Shown: positions 18,681 to 27,063 of the stretch, in pieces
Numbering within the stretch: the first letter of the stretch is position 1
Layout of the letters: the number at the start of each line of letters is the position of its first letter
DNA from: CAVVWJ01 sp965652025
Lineage (GTDB): Bacteria > Gemmatimonadota > Gemmatimonadetes > Gemmatimonadales > GWC2-71-9
Direction: 5' to 3'
Length of the DNA: 64,000 nucleotides
Assembly (NCBI GenBank): GCA_965652025.1
Contig: CBFGTM010000008.1
Location: 24,102 to 88,101, forward strand
Made by a program: the position numbers and the translations under genes
The notes under the pieces: generated by a model
What the model was told of the DNA's origin: nothing
Databases searched by the model: none
What the model saw: only the letters and a program-made list of their open reading frames with translations

Positions 18681-20086
18681 CACCTCCCTGCCCTCTCCAC
18701 CCGATTCCGTCCTCCCCGCTTGGCCGCATAGAGCGCCGAATCGGCTTGGGCCGGAAGATTGTCCAGGCTGCTGCTGGTCTCGGGACAGGCAGCGACCCCG
18801 AAGGACGCGCTGAGCGGCCAGACCCTGCCCTGCCAATCCCAGGCCGTACTGCCGAGCTTGAGCCGAATCCGCTCGGCGATGCGGGCGCCGAGCTCCAAAC
18901 TGGTCTCCGGCAGCCACACCGCGAACTCCTCTCCCCCGATGCGCCCGGCCACATCCCCGCTACGGATTTGTTCCCGAATGATCCGAGCGAAGTGCACCAG
19001 TGCCGCATCCCCTGCAGGATGGCCCAGCGTGTCGTTGAGGCTCTTGAACCGGTCCAGGTCGGAATACACGAGTGCGCCCTCACGCGCCGTGATCAAGGTG
19101 AAGGCTTCCTCGAAACCCCGCCGGTTATGGAGACCGGTGAGCGGGTCGAGCGTGGCTGCCCGCTTGTGCTGATCGGCCTCCAGGGCACGATCGATTCGGT
19201 GCGCGGCATTATTGATCGCCTCCATCATCTCCGCTCGCAGCGCCCCCGTGGGCTCCCGGCCGGTACTGAGCCAGATGGCCACTGCCCCCACCGACTTCAG
19301 CTCTTTCTTGAGAGGTATCAGCAGGACCGACCCTCCCCGGCTGCGCCGGTCGGCGACCGCGCCGCCCAACGGATCCGCCGATAAGACATGAGGGTCGAGG
19401 GCCCCCACAGCCACCTTGGCGAGCGCACTCTCTGGCGGAAGAATGTTGTCGAGGAGCCGGCGGTCACCCCGACCGGATACGCCGATGACCCGCACGCCGG
19501 CGCCTTCGACCGCCGCCACAACAACCTGGGCATCCAGCGTTCGCTCCAGCTGATAGGCCAATCTGAGCCCCACGCTGCCGACCGATTCGAGGGAGGCGGC
19601 CTGGGACTGAGCCTGGGTAAGCGCGACGAGCTGCGGCTTACGGCGAACCCCGTCGAGCAGTCGGCGCAGGTCATCTTCCACCACCCCAAGACCTGCTGCC
19701 TCGAATTTGTCAGGCAGGAGCAGGGCCACGGCAGAGCCGGCCTGAGCATGGAAGATCAGCATGCCCCCATCCATGCGTTCTACCCCACTCTGCTCCTGAT
19801 CTCGGGCCCGCTCCAACCGCCGATCCACCGCAACTATCTGCGAGATGGACAACCGCTCAGGCTCCAGAATCCGTTCCGCCCGGGGACCTTCCTCGCTCGG
19901 ATCCAGCTCCGAGACCCATACGCCCAGCGCGCGGTGGGCCCGCCGGAGCCACTCCAGTGCGGGATCGGGCAGAAGATGAGCAGCCACAGCCCGGTTGAGC
20001 CCTCGCCCCGAGCGTCTCCTTCCTAGTATCCAGCCAAGTATTCCGGACCCAATCACCAGGCCGAGCCATACCAGCTGGTCGGTCAT
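18680..20086 (-). CDS. membrane-anchored GGDEF diguanylate cyclase
   Basis: About 468 residues. One N-terminal membrane segment (roughly residues 4-22), a cytoplasmic region that may be GAF-like (about 140-300), then a GGDEF domain. The active-site loop is RIGGEEFAVWLPE, and RSGD five residues before it matches an inhibitory c-di-GMP I-site. LDPLTGLHNRRGFEE marks the domain start. It should make c-di-GMP with product inhibition. A start at 20098 is possible, but ATG 20086 gives an ATGA overlap with the corA-like gene. Confidence 0.92.
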   Translation of the reverse strand: MTDQLVWLGLVIGSGILGWILGRRRSGRGLNRAVAAHLLPDPALEWLRRAHRALGVWVSELDPSEEGPRAERILEPERLSISQIVAVDRRLERARDQEQSGVERMDGGMLIFHAQAGSAVALLLPDKFEAAGLGVVEDDLRRLLDGVRRKPQLVALTQAQSQAASLESVGSVGLRLAYQLERTLDAQVVVAAVEGAGVRVIGVSGRGDRRLLDNILPPESALAKVAVGALDPHVLSADPLGGAVADRRSRGGSVLLIPLKKELKSVGAVAIWLSTGREPTGALRAEMMEAINNAAHRIDRALEADQHKRAATLDPLTGLHNRRGFEEAFTLITAREGALVYSDLDRFKSLNDTLGHPAGDAALVHFARIIREQIRSGDVAGRIGGEEFAVWLPETSLELGARIAERIRLKLGSTAWDWQGRVWPLSASFGVAACPETSSSLDNLPAQADSALYAAKRGGRNRVERAGR

Positions 20087-21018
20087 CCCCGAAGCCACCC
20101 TCGACGCCGAAACCAGAGATAGATCGCCAGGGTAACGGACCCCATCACGACCCAGACTGCGGGGTAGCCCCAGCGTTCCCGCAGCTCGGGCATGTACTGG
20201 AAGTTCATCCCATACACGCCAACGATGAAGGTGAGGGGAAGGAAAAACACGGAAAACACCGTGAGCACCCGAACCACCTCGTTGGTACGATGCGAAGCCA
20301 GCGCCAGTTGAATGCTGAGCAGATTATTCACGTCCTCGAGGAGCTCCTCCGCGTAGAAGTGCATGCTCTCGACGTTCTCCCGAAGGTCCTGATACAGGGG
20401 CGCGGTCGGCTCCGACCCTGGCACCAACTTCTTCACCGCGTCGAGCGTGTGGGACAGCATGCGGCGCATCAGCGTGACCCGTCGCTTGACCAGGTAGATC
20501 CGGCGCAGAAGGCCAGCGAACTCGTGCTCCCCGAAGACCGTGGCCTCGAACTGATCGATCGAGCCCTCGGCCTCCTCCAGCGGCTTCTGATAGGTCGCTA
20601 CTGAATCGTTGATGATCTCGATGAGAATGCGGGGAAGAAAGCTCTGGCGCCGTTCGGCCCCCGCGGGCGGGGAAGGGTTGCGGTGCTTCTCGATGATCTC
20701 GGTCAGGAACGGCTGCTCGGAGCGATGAATGGTGACGAGGAAGTCCGGTCCGTAGAAGATCGCCACCTTCCGGGTCATCTCGTGCAGGGTGGAGCAATCA
20801 TCCTCGGCGGCGGTGTCGATTGCGCGCACGATGATGAACGTCGTGGTTCCGATCCGCTCGTATTTCGGTAGATGTTCCGGGTCGAGCGAATCTTCCACCG
20901 ATGTTGGGTGGAGACCGTATTTCCGGGCGACGTTAGCCAGCTCCTCCCGGGACGGATGCACCAGGTCGACCCAGGTAAAGGCAGGATCGGTGCTGCTGAC
21001 GACGGTCCGGGCGCTCAT
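20083..21018 (-). CDS. CorA-family divalent metal transporter
   Basis: A 311-residue protein with a long cytoplasmic N-terminal domain rich in helices and two C-terminal membrane segments. The CorA signature GMN occurs in GVYGMNFQYMPE between them. It probably carries Mg2+, though CorA relatives also move Co2+, Ni2+ or Zn2+. It overlaps both larB (upstream) and the GGDEF gene (downstream) by four bases. Because LarB belongs to nickel-cofactor synthesis, Ni2+ transport is a thought, but nothing in the sequence shows specificity. Confidence 0.93.
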   Translation of the reverse strand: MSARTVVSSTDPAFTWVDLVHPSREELANVARKYGLHPTSVEDSLDPEHLPKYERIGTTTFIIVRAIDTAAEDDCSTLHEMTRKVAIFYGPDFLVTIHRSEQPFLTEIIEKHRNPSPPAGAERRQSFLPRILIEIINDSVATYQKPLEEAEGSIDQFEATVFGEHEFAGLLRRIYLVKRRVTLMRRMLSHTLDAVKKLVPGSEPTAPLYQDLRENVESMHFYAEELLEDVNNLLSIQLALASHRTNEVVRVLTVFSVFFLPLTFIVGVYGMNFQYMPELRERWGYPAVWVVMGSVTLAIYLWFRRRGWLRG

Positions 21019-21761
21019 GCTCGGCAGATCCGGCTGGCGGCTGCCGCCGCGCCGAATCCATTGTCGATGTTGACCACCGTGACTCCCGCGGCACAGCTGT
21101 TGAGCATGCCCAACAATGCCGCCAGGCCACCAAAGGATGCTCCGTAGCCGACGCTGGTGGGTACCGCGATCACCGGCGCGCTCACTATCCCGCCGACCAC
21201 GCTGGGTAGCGCGCCTTCCATTCCCGCCACCACAATCACCACCCGAGCACGCTTCAGCTGATCGTTTGCGGCCAATAGACGGTGAAGCCCGGCGACCCCG
21301 ACGTCGATGAGACGCTCCACCTGGTGTCCGAACGCGTCGGCCACAACCGCCGCCTCCTCAGCTACGGGAAGGTCACTGGTCCCTGCCGAAACGACCAGAA
21401 TGGTACCCTCCGTCTTCGGTTGGCCAGTCCCGCGCAGGTGAACCGTGCGGGCCAGCTGGTTCCACTCCATGGCTCGAAATCGCTCCTGGAGCATGCTCGC
21501 CACGGCCTCGCTGGCCCGAGTCCCCAGAAAAGAACCGGAAGCCGCCTGGAGACGCTCGCAGATCAGGAGAACCTGTTCCGGCGTCTTGCCCTCACAGAAC
21601 ACGACTTCGGGATGCCCTTGCCGCAACTCCCGGTGATGGTCAATGCGGGCGAATGCTAGGTCTTCGAAGGGAAGATGCCGCAGTCTTTCGAGCGCCCGGG
21701 TGGGCGTGAGGCGGCCGGCCGCGACGTCGGCGAGGAGAGCCTGAAGCTGCTCGGCTGTCAC
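21015..21761 (-). CDS. larB: LarB, nickel-pincer cofactor synthesis (NaAD carboxylase/hydrolase)
   Basis: A 248-residue protein whose C-terminal half has the PurE/AIR-carboxylase fold: ILVVSAGTSDLPVAEEA, VAGMEGALPSVVGG and PTSVGYGASFGG. The N-terminal 100 residues match the LarB-specific region (EVVFCEGKTPEQV). Known LarB carboxylates nicotinic acid adenine dinucleotide and cleaves its phosphoanhydride, starting the nickel-pincer nucleotide made with LarE and LarC. Neither larC, larE nor larA is in the window. It overlaps dusB and the corA-like gene by four bases each. Confidence 0.92.
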   Translation of the reverse strand: MTAEQLQALLADVAAGRLTPTRALERLRHLPFEDLAFARIDHHRELRQGHPEVVFCEGKTPEQVLLICERLQAASGSFLGTRASEAVASMLQERFRAMEWNQLARTVHLRGTGQPKTEGTILVVSAGTSDLPVAEEAAVVADAFGHQVERLIDVGVAGLHRLLAANDQLKRARVVIVVAGMEGALPSVVGGIVSAPVIAVPTSVGYGASFGGLAALLGMLNSCAAGVTVVNIDNGFGAAAAASRICRA

Positions 21762-22741
21762 GCCACCTGAGCGATGGGCTCGAGATATTGGAGGAAGATG
21801 GCCTCGGCTTCTCCGATCGATTCGATCTGAAAGAGGCGCTGCCGGAGTGCGCTGGAGCCGTGCAGACCCCGAGTGTACCAGCCGAGATGCTTGCGGAACT
21901 CCAGCACCGTCCGCCGGGTGTCTCCCTGGAGCCGGATGGCCAGACGGGCGTGCTCCAGGGCGACGGTGAACCGTTCCTCAGCCGCCGGGGCCGGAGGCAG
22001 GGGGTGACCAGCAAGCAGGGCCTGGCCATCCCGGAAAAGCCAGGGGTTGCCGAACGCCCCTCGGCCGATCATGACTCCGGCACACCGGGTGTGCTCCCGC
22101 ATCCGAACCAGGTCGCCGGCGGTCTCCACGTCTCCATTGCCGATGACCGGGATCTCGAGTGCTTCGACGACTCGGGCAATCTCGTCCCAGTCCGCCCTAC
22201 CGGAGAACATCTGGGTGCGGGTCCGGGCATGGAGGGTAAAGGCGCGGGCTCCGGCGTCCTGCATCCGAAGCGCGATGGCCACCGGATCGCGGGTCTGGTC
22301 GTTCCAGCCGCTCCGGGTCTTCACCGTGACCGGTAGATGGGTCGCCCCGATGACCGCACGAATAATCCGGGCGACCAAATCCATATCGCGAAGGCAGCCC
22401 GACCCTCCGTTCCGTTGAACCACTTTCTTGACCGGGCAGCCGAAGTTGATGTCGATGAACTCCGGTTGATAATGCTGGGTAATCAGAGCGGCAGCTTCGG
22501 CCATCGCGTACGGATCGGCGCCATAGATCTGAATTCCGATGGGGCGCTCCACCTCCTCGAACTCCGCTCCTTCGAGGGTAGTGCGGATCCGGCGGCGGAT
22601 CGCTTCGGAAGACAGGAACTCGGACAGCACCACGTCGGCGCCCATCCCGCGGCAAATCTGCCGGAACGGAGCCTCCGACACCCCTGCCATGGGGGCCAGA
22701 ATAAGCGGAAACGAATGGGCGGATGGATAGGGCAACTGCAT
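21758..22741 (-). CDS. dusB: tRNA-dihydrouridine synthase, DusB-like
   Basis: FMN-dependent reduction of uridine to dihydrouridine in tRNA. The 327-residue protein has the TIM-barrel Dus fold: LAPMAGVSEAPFRQICR at the start, NFGCPVKKVVQRNGGSG with the catalytic Cys, VKTRSGWN and HARTRTQMFSG. It is the first gene of a chain with larB, corA and GGDEF, all joined by ATGA overlaps. A -10-like box ends six bases before the ATG, so the mRNA is probably leaderless. No Shine-Dalgarno sequence is visible. Confidence 0.94.
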   Translation of the reverse strand: MQLPYPSAHSFPLILAPMAGVSEAPFRQICRGMGADVVLSEFLSSEAIRRRIRTTLEGAEFEEVERPIGIQIYGADPYAMAEAAALITQHYQPEFIDINFGCPVKKVVQRNGGSGCLRDMDLVARIIRAVIGATHLPVTVKTRSGWNDQTRDPVAIALRMQDAGARAFTLHARTRTQMFSGRADWDEIARVVEALEIPVIGNGDVETAGDLVRMREHTRCAGVMIGRGAFGNPWLFRDGQALLAGHPLPPAPAAEERFTVALEHARLAIRLQGDTRRTVLEFRKHLGWYTRGLHGSSALRQRLFQIESIGEAEAIFLQYLEPIAQVA

Positions 22742-22747
22742 GGCGAG

Positions 22748-22776
22748 AAGTTACTTGGACTTTGACTCGCACTCAA
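22748..22776 (-). promoter_or_regulatory. candidate dusB promoter giving a leaderless mRNA
   Basis: On the minus strand: TTGAGT (22776-22771), 17 bases, TAACTT (22753-22748), six bases, then the dusB ATG at 22741. With usual spacing +1 falls on the A of ATG. It overlaps the divergent ptsN promoter. Confidence 0.5.
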
Positions 22777-22790
22777 GCGGGAATTAGGTT
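22762..22790 (+). promoter_or_regulatory. candidate ptsN promoter, near-leaderless
   Basis: TTGACT (22762-22767), 17 bases, TAGGTT (22785-22790). Expected +1 is about 22797, three bases before the ptsN ATG. No Shine-Dalgarno precedes that ATG. Confidence 0.45.
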
Positions 22791-22799
22791 GACCGGGCC

Positions 22800-23252
22800 A
22801 TGCACCTCCGAGACTTCTTCAACCCCGACGCGATCACCCTCAAGCTGCGGGGCGGCTCCAAGGAGGAGGTCCTGGCGGAGCTGGTGGGCCTTCTCAAGCT
22901 GGACGAGCGATCCTCCGGCACTCTGCTCCGGATCATTCAGCGCCGGGAGAATCTGGGCTCCACCGGGATCGGCCGAGGCATTGCCATACCGCACTGCCGC
23001 TCCCTGGCGGTGAATCGACTCCGATTGGCCTTCGGTCACCGGGACCAGGGTGTCGATTTCCAGTCGATCGACGGCCAGCCGGCCTCGGACTTCTTCCTGA
23101 TCGTTGCTCCTCCGCTGGAGATCTCCAATCAGTACCTTCCCGTGCTCGGGAAAATCGCGCAACTTGCCAAGGAGCCGGATGTTCCGGACCGGCTCGCTGG
23201 CCTCCGATCGGCCGAGGACTTCTGGCGTCTGCTGGAGGAAAAAGGAGTGTAA
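22800..23252 (+). CDS. ptsN: PTS EIIA-type protein (PtsN/EIIA-Ntr-like)
   Basis: A 150-residue single-domain phosphocarrier of the fructose-mannitol EIIA fold. The phosphorylated His is His65 in GRGIAIPHCR, preceded by RRENLGSTGIG. With no adjacent EIIB/EIIC genes it fits the regulatory nitrogen-PTS branch rather than sugar uptake. The DFFLIVAPPL strand and the C-terminal helix are complete. It is divergent from dusB across 58 bases and followed after 18 bases by the GWxTD gene. Confidence 0.9.
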   Translation: MHLRDFFNPDAITLKLRGGSKEEVLAELVGLLKLDERSSGTLLRIIQRRENLGSTGIGRGIAIPHCRSLAVNRLRLAFGHRDQGVDFQSIDGQPASDFFLIVAPPLEISNQYLPVLGKIAQLAKEPDVPDRLAGLRSAEDFWRLLEEKGV

Positions 23253-23256
23253 GACC

Positions 23257-23284
23257 GTGAGCAGTCAGCGGTGAGCAGTGAGCG
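23257..23284 (+). repeat. heptamer array, four units (GTSAGCR)
   Basis: Units GTGAGCA, GTCAGCG, GTGAGCA and GTGAGCG lie end to end between ptsN and the GWxTD gene. The array contains the proposed GTG start (23271) of that gene. Same family as the arrays near 25466, 31103, 40786, 44263 and 57820. Confidence 0.75.
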
Positions 23285-25460
23285 GGTCGGTCGGTGTGGA
23301 GTGCAGATCCTCCTGATCTGGATGCTGACACTCCCGCTTACCGCCGGGGGGCCGTCCGCGGCGGCGCAGGAAACCCCGGCCCGCAGCAGCCTGGTCAAGC
23401 TGCGTGATTCACTCCGTACCATCTCCGATACTTCCCTCCTCAAGATCCAGCTCAAGCAGCTTCGGAAGTCCAGTCCCTTCCAGGCCGGGTGGGTGGCGCT
23501 CCGCCTGGGTGAGCTGGGTGCCGATGCGGACTTCAGCGAGGCTCGCTCCAGCTTTCGCCGAGCCGCTCGGAGCGATGCCCTGCGGGCTCCGGCCTGGTAT
23601 GGAACAGGGTTGGCAGAGGCGGCACGGGCTCGGGAGGAGATGCGGGACGTGCTGCGGCTGGGAAGCCGGGTCGGCCTGGGGACCCTCGAGCGGGCCGCGG
23701 AACATTACCTCCGTGCGCTCGACGCCGATCCCCGCTTCACCCCCGCGGCGATCGAGCTGGCAGACATCGCGCTCTCGCTGCTGGACACCACCTGGATCCG
23801 GCAGACCCAAAGCGCGCTACGACGCTCGATTGCTGTGGTTGGTCCCGCCCCCGCCGAGCTGCTGCTGGCCTGGGGCCAGGTCGAGCGCGCAGCCGGGTCG
23901 TTGAAAACGGCGGCGGCCGCCTTCGAGCGATATCTCTCGACCGATGGGAACCGCGCCCTGGGGTTGCTCGAGCTGGCCCGATCCCGCCTTGCATCCGGCG
24001 CCGCCGGGGGAGAGGCAGCCTATTACGAGGGAGCCGCCAGCGACGACCCTGAAGCCGTAGCGGGCTACCGGGCCGACCTCGCAGTCATTGCCGCGGATTC
24101 CAATCTTGGGGAATTCGACCGGCTCCAGGGGCGCAGCCGGGCCGCGTTTCTACACCGGTTCTGGACTGACCGCGACCATCTCGAGCTACGGCAGGAGGGT
24201 GAGCGGCTACGAGAACACTATCGCAGGCTGGCGTACGCCCGCAGACACTTTCCCCTTACCGTGAGCCGCCGGTTCTACGGCAGCCTGGATGCTTACCGGT
24301 CCGGGAGCGCCGAGCTGGACGACCGGGGCATCATCTACGTTCGGCAGGGTGAGCCCGCTGTCCGGCTGCGTCCCTTCATATTCGGCGCCATGCCCAACGA
24401 ATCCTGGCGCTACGAGCGGGCTGACGGAGACCTGCTCTTTCACTTCAGCAGCGGCTACGACGAAAACGGCGGGGGCGATCTATACGACTATCGATTGGTG
24501 CAGAGCGTCCTCGACTTGCGCGGGGCCGCCGATGCCCCCCGGGATCAGCTGATCCTTTCCCGGCAGTCCCTGTCGCCTATCTACAGCCGGATGCTGAACT
24601 GGGGCCGGTTTGGCTCGGCAAATGAGCAGGCCCGGGAGCGTAACATCGGCATCGAGAGCATCCAGGTGGGAACCACCACCGACAACAACGAACTGCGGTT
24701 CAAGCACCGCCTCGGGGCGGTGGCGGACCTCATTGCGGTCGGCCATCGGTCGGGACAAAGTCTGGCTCACTTCGTCTTCGGGATTGCAGCCCGAGGCACC
24801 ACCTGGCGGCGTGGCCTCAATGGGGTCGAGTATCCGGTCCAGGTGCGGCTGGTGGCACTGGATCGGCATGACCGCGCAGTCGCCACCTTGGATACGTCTC
24901 TAGTGGTGCACCTGCGGCAGCCACTATCGAAGAAGCAGTTCGTGGTCGGAAGGGCGGAGCTTCGGTTGCCTCCGGGCCGTTGGTCCTACCGGGCCGCGCT
25001 GCAGCAGGGCGATAGCGCCGGGGTCGTACTTCCCCGCGACACCGTCCTGGTAGCCCACACCAGCCAGAGCATCCTGTCTCTGAGCGACATCGCACTGGGA
25101 GCTCGAGGCCGCGCGGTTCCATGGGTTACCGAGACCGCCGACACGGTGCTGCTGGCGCCCTCTGGCTTATTCCGGGAACGGTCGGAGATCCAGATCTACT
25201 ACGAGGCAGGTGGGGTACGCCCGGGTCGGTATCGCCATGAGATCACGGTGCTTCGGCCGGAAGCGAGGCGCGATAAGGCCCACCGCCCACTGGTCTCAGC
25301 GGCCTTCGAGGAGGTCGCGACGGGACCTACAATACGATCCTGGCGCACGGTCCGTCTGGAGCGGCTTAAACAGGGAAGCTACGTGGTTGAGGTGCGGCTA
25401 ACCGGTCCCGATGGGCAGTTCCAAGTTCGCCGGCGAGTGGTCCAGCTGCTGGGGCATTAG
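23271..25460 (+). CDS. GWxTD-domain protein with signal peptide
   Basis: About 729 residues. A signal peptide ends near AAAQ (about residue 33). Helical, TPR-like repeats span about 40-270 (AEHYLRALDADPRFTPAAIE). The GWxTD-type segment AAFLHRFWTDRDHLELRQEG leads into RLAYARRHF and RGIIYVRQGEP, followed by a beta-rich C-terminal part. GWxTD proteins are found in Acidobacteria, Gemmatimonadota and Bacteroidetes; their role is unknown. GTG 23271 lies inside the heptamer array; GTG 23301 is an alternative start that keeps the hydrophobic signal core. Confidence 0.85.
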   Translation: MSSERVGRCGVQILLIWMLTLPLTAGGPSAAAQETPARSSLVKLRDSLRTISDTSLLKIQLKQLRKSSPFQAGWVALRLGELGADADFSEARSSFRRAARSDALRAPAWYGTGLAEAARAREEMRDVLRLGSRVGLGTLERAAEHYLRALDADPRFTPAAIELADIALSLLDTTWIRQTQSALRRSIAVVGPAPAELLLAWGQVERAAGSLKTAAAAFERYLSTDGNRALGLLELARSRLASGAAGGEAAYYEGAASDDPEAVAGYRADLAVIAADSNLGEFDRLQGRSRAAFLHRFWTDRDHLELRQEGERLREHYRRLAYARRHFPLTVSRRFYGSLDAYRSGSAELDDRGIIYVRQGEPAVRLRPFIFGAMPNESWRYERADGDLLFHFSSGYDENGGGDLYDYRLVQSVLDLRGAADAPRDQLILSRQSLSPIYSRMLNWGRFGSANEQARERNIGIESIQVGTTTDNNELRFKHRLGAVADLIAVGHRSGQSLAHFVFGIAARGTTWRRGLNGVEYPVQVRLVALDRHDRAVATLDTSLVVHLRQPLSKKQFVVGRAELRLPPGRWSYRAALQQGDSAGVVLPRDTVLVAHTSQSILSLSDIALGARGRAVPWVTETADTVLLAPSGLFRERSEIQIYYEAGGVRPGRYRHEITVLRPEARRDKAHRPLVSAAFEEVATGPTIRSWRTVRLERLKQGSYVVEVRLTGPDGQFQVRRRVVQLLGH

Positions 25461-25465
25461 AACCC

Positions 25466-25500
25466 TTCGCGCTTAGTGCTTACCACTCGCCGCTGACGCT
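25466..25500. repeat. degenerate heptamer array between GWxTD and guaA
   Basis: Five 7-base units (TTCGCGC, TTAGTGC, TTACCAC, TCGCCGC, TGACGCT) occupy most of the 46-base gap between the two convergent stops. No ordinary terminator hairpin is seen there. Confidence 0.5.
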
Positions 25501-25506
25501 TTTGGT

Positions 25507-27063
25507 TCACTCCCATTCGATTGTAGCGGGCGGCTTGGAGCTGACGTCGTAGACCACGCGGTTCACTCCATCCACCTCGTTGGCAATCCGATTGGACACT
25601 TGCGCCAGTACCTCGGGGGGAAAGGCGAACCAGTCGGCCGTCATGCCGTCCCGGCTGGTGACCGCCCGGAGCGCGATGACCTGGTCGTAGGTACGATCAT
25701 CTCCCTGCACCCCAACGGAACGGATGGGAAGCAGCACGGCGAAGGCTTGCCAGATGTCATCGTAAAGCCCGGCCGCGCGAATCTCCTCGGTATAGATATG
25801 GTCGGCGCGGCGCAGCACCTCCAGATTGTCGGCTGAGACCTCGCCCAGAATCCGGATGGCCAGGCCGGGCCCCGGGAAGGGATGGCGCCCCACCATCTCC
25901 TCGGGTAGCCCCAGCTCCCGACCCACCTGGCGCACTTCGTCCTTGAACAGCTCGCGGAGTGGCTCGAGCAGCTGGAACGGCAGCCGCTCAGGCAGGCCGC
26001 CGACATTGTGGTGGGTCTTGATGGTCACCGATGGTCCTCCCCGCGGCGATAGCGACTCGATGACGTCGGGGTACAGCGTGCCCTGCACCAGGAATTGTAC
26101 GTCCTTCCCCACTGCTTTGGCTTCGGCCTCGAACACCTCGATGAAGGTGTGCCCGATCCGGCGTCGTTTCTCCTCCGGATCGGTGATGCCGGACAGTCGT
26201 TCGAGAAAGCGCTGCCGGGCGTCGACCACTCGAAGGTCGATCCCCAGATGCCGGCGGAAGGTCTGCTCCACCTGATCCCGCTCGTGCAGCCGAAGCAGCC
26301 CGTGGTCCACGAAGATGCAGGTGAGCCGGTCCCCAACCGCGCGATGCACCAGCACGGCAGCAACCGAGGAATCGACGCCACCCGATAAGCCGCAGATGAC
26401 TCGGGCAGTCGGGCCCACCAGCTCCTGGATTCGGGCGACTTCGGTCTCGACAAAGTGTCCCGGTGTCCAATCGGGACTGCAGCCGCAGATCTCGAACAGG
26501 AAGTTGTTCAGGATCTCGCCGCCTCGGGGTGTATGCGCCACCTCCGGATGGAACTGCACCCCGAAGAGGGGCCGTCGGTTGTGCTCAAATGCCGCGACTG
26601 GGGAATTCACGCTGGAGGCGGTCACTGTATAGCCGGGTGGAGGAGCATCGATGTGGTCGCCGTGGCTCATCCACACCGGGGTCTCTTCTCCCTGGCCGAA
26701 CCCCAGAAACAGCCTGCCTCCATCGACCTTGAGGTTGGCCCGGCCATATTCCCGCCGATTGGCCCGGGCCACCTTTGCCCCGGAGAGATGAGCCAGGAGC
26801 TGCATTCCGTAGCAGAGGCCGAGGACCGGGGTCCCCAGTTCCAGCAGCTTCGGATCGGCGGTGGGCACCTGGTCGCCATACACCGAGTTGGGCCCGCCCG
26901 ATAGGATGATCCCCTTGGGTTTCCAGTCCCGGATCCACTCGACCGTGCGGGATGGAGGATGGATCTCGCAGTACACGTGTGCTTCTCGCACCCGGCGAGC
27001 GATCAGCTGGGTATACTGGGATCCGAAGTCGATGATCAGGATGCCGTCGTGGTGTCGGCTCAC
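25507..27063 (-). CDS. guaA: GMP synthase (glutamine-hydrolysing)
   Basis: Converts XMP to GMP. Class I glutaminase domain first (Cys84 in GLCYGMQLL, His-Glu in FHPEVAH), then the ATP-pyrophosphatase domain with the PP-loop SGGVDSSVA, and the C-terminal dimerisation domain with HPFPGPGLAIR. At 518 residues it is full length. The frame is open to 27123, but GTG 27063 gives a GTGA overlap with lysA and the standard N-terminus. It is the last gene of the long minus-strand run. Confidence 0.96.
   Translation of the reverse strand: MSRHHDGILIIDFGSQYTQLIARRVREAHVYCEIHPPSRTVEWIRDWKPKGIILSGGPNSVYGDQVPTADPKLLELGTPVLGLCYGMQLLAHLSGAKVARANRREYGRANLKVDGGRLFLGFGQGEETPVWMSHGDHIDAPPPGYTVTASSVNSPVAAFEHNRRPLFGVQFHPEVAHTPRGGEILNNFLFEICGCSPDWTPGHFVETEVARIQELVGPTARVICGLSGGVDSSVAAVLVHRAVGDRLTCIFVDHGLLRLHERDQVEQTFRRHLGIDLRVVDARQRFLERLSGITDPEEKRRRIGHTFIEVFEAEAKAVGKDVQFLVQGTLYPDVIESLSPRGGPSVTIKTHHNVGGLPERLPFQLLEPLRELFKDEVRQVGRELGLPEEMVGRHPFPGPGLAIRILGEVSADNLEVLRRADHIYTEEIRAAGLYDDIWQAFAVLLPIRSVGVQGDDRTYDQVIALRAVTSRDGMTADWFAFPPEVLAQVSNRIANEVDGVNRVVYDVSSKPPATIEWE

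Noticed and set aside
21015..21761. Second PurE
   Set aside because: The N-terminal domain and motifs are LarB-type; a true PurE is present at 12986.
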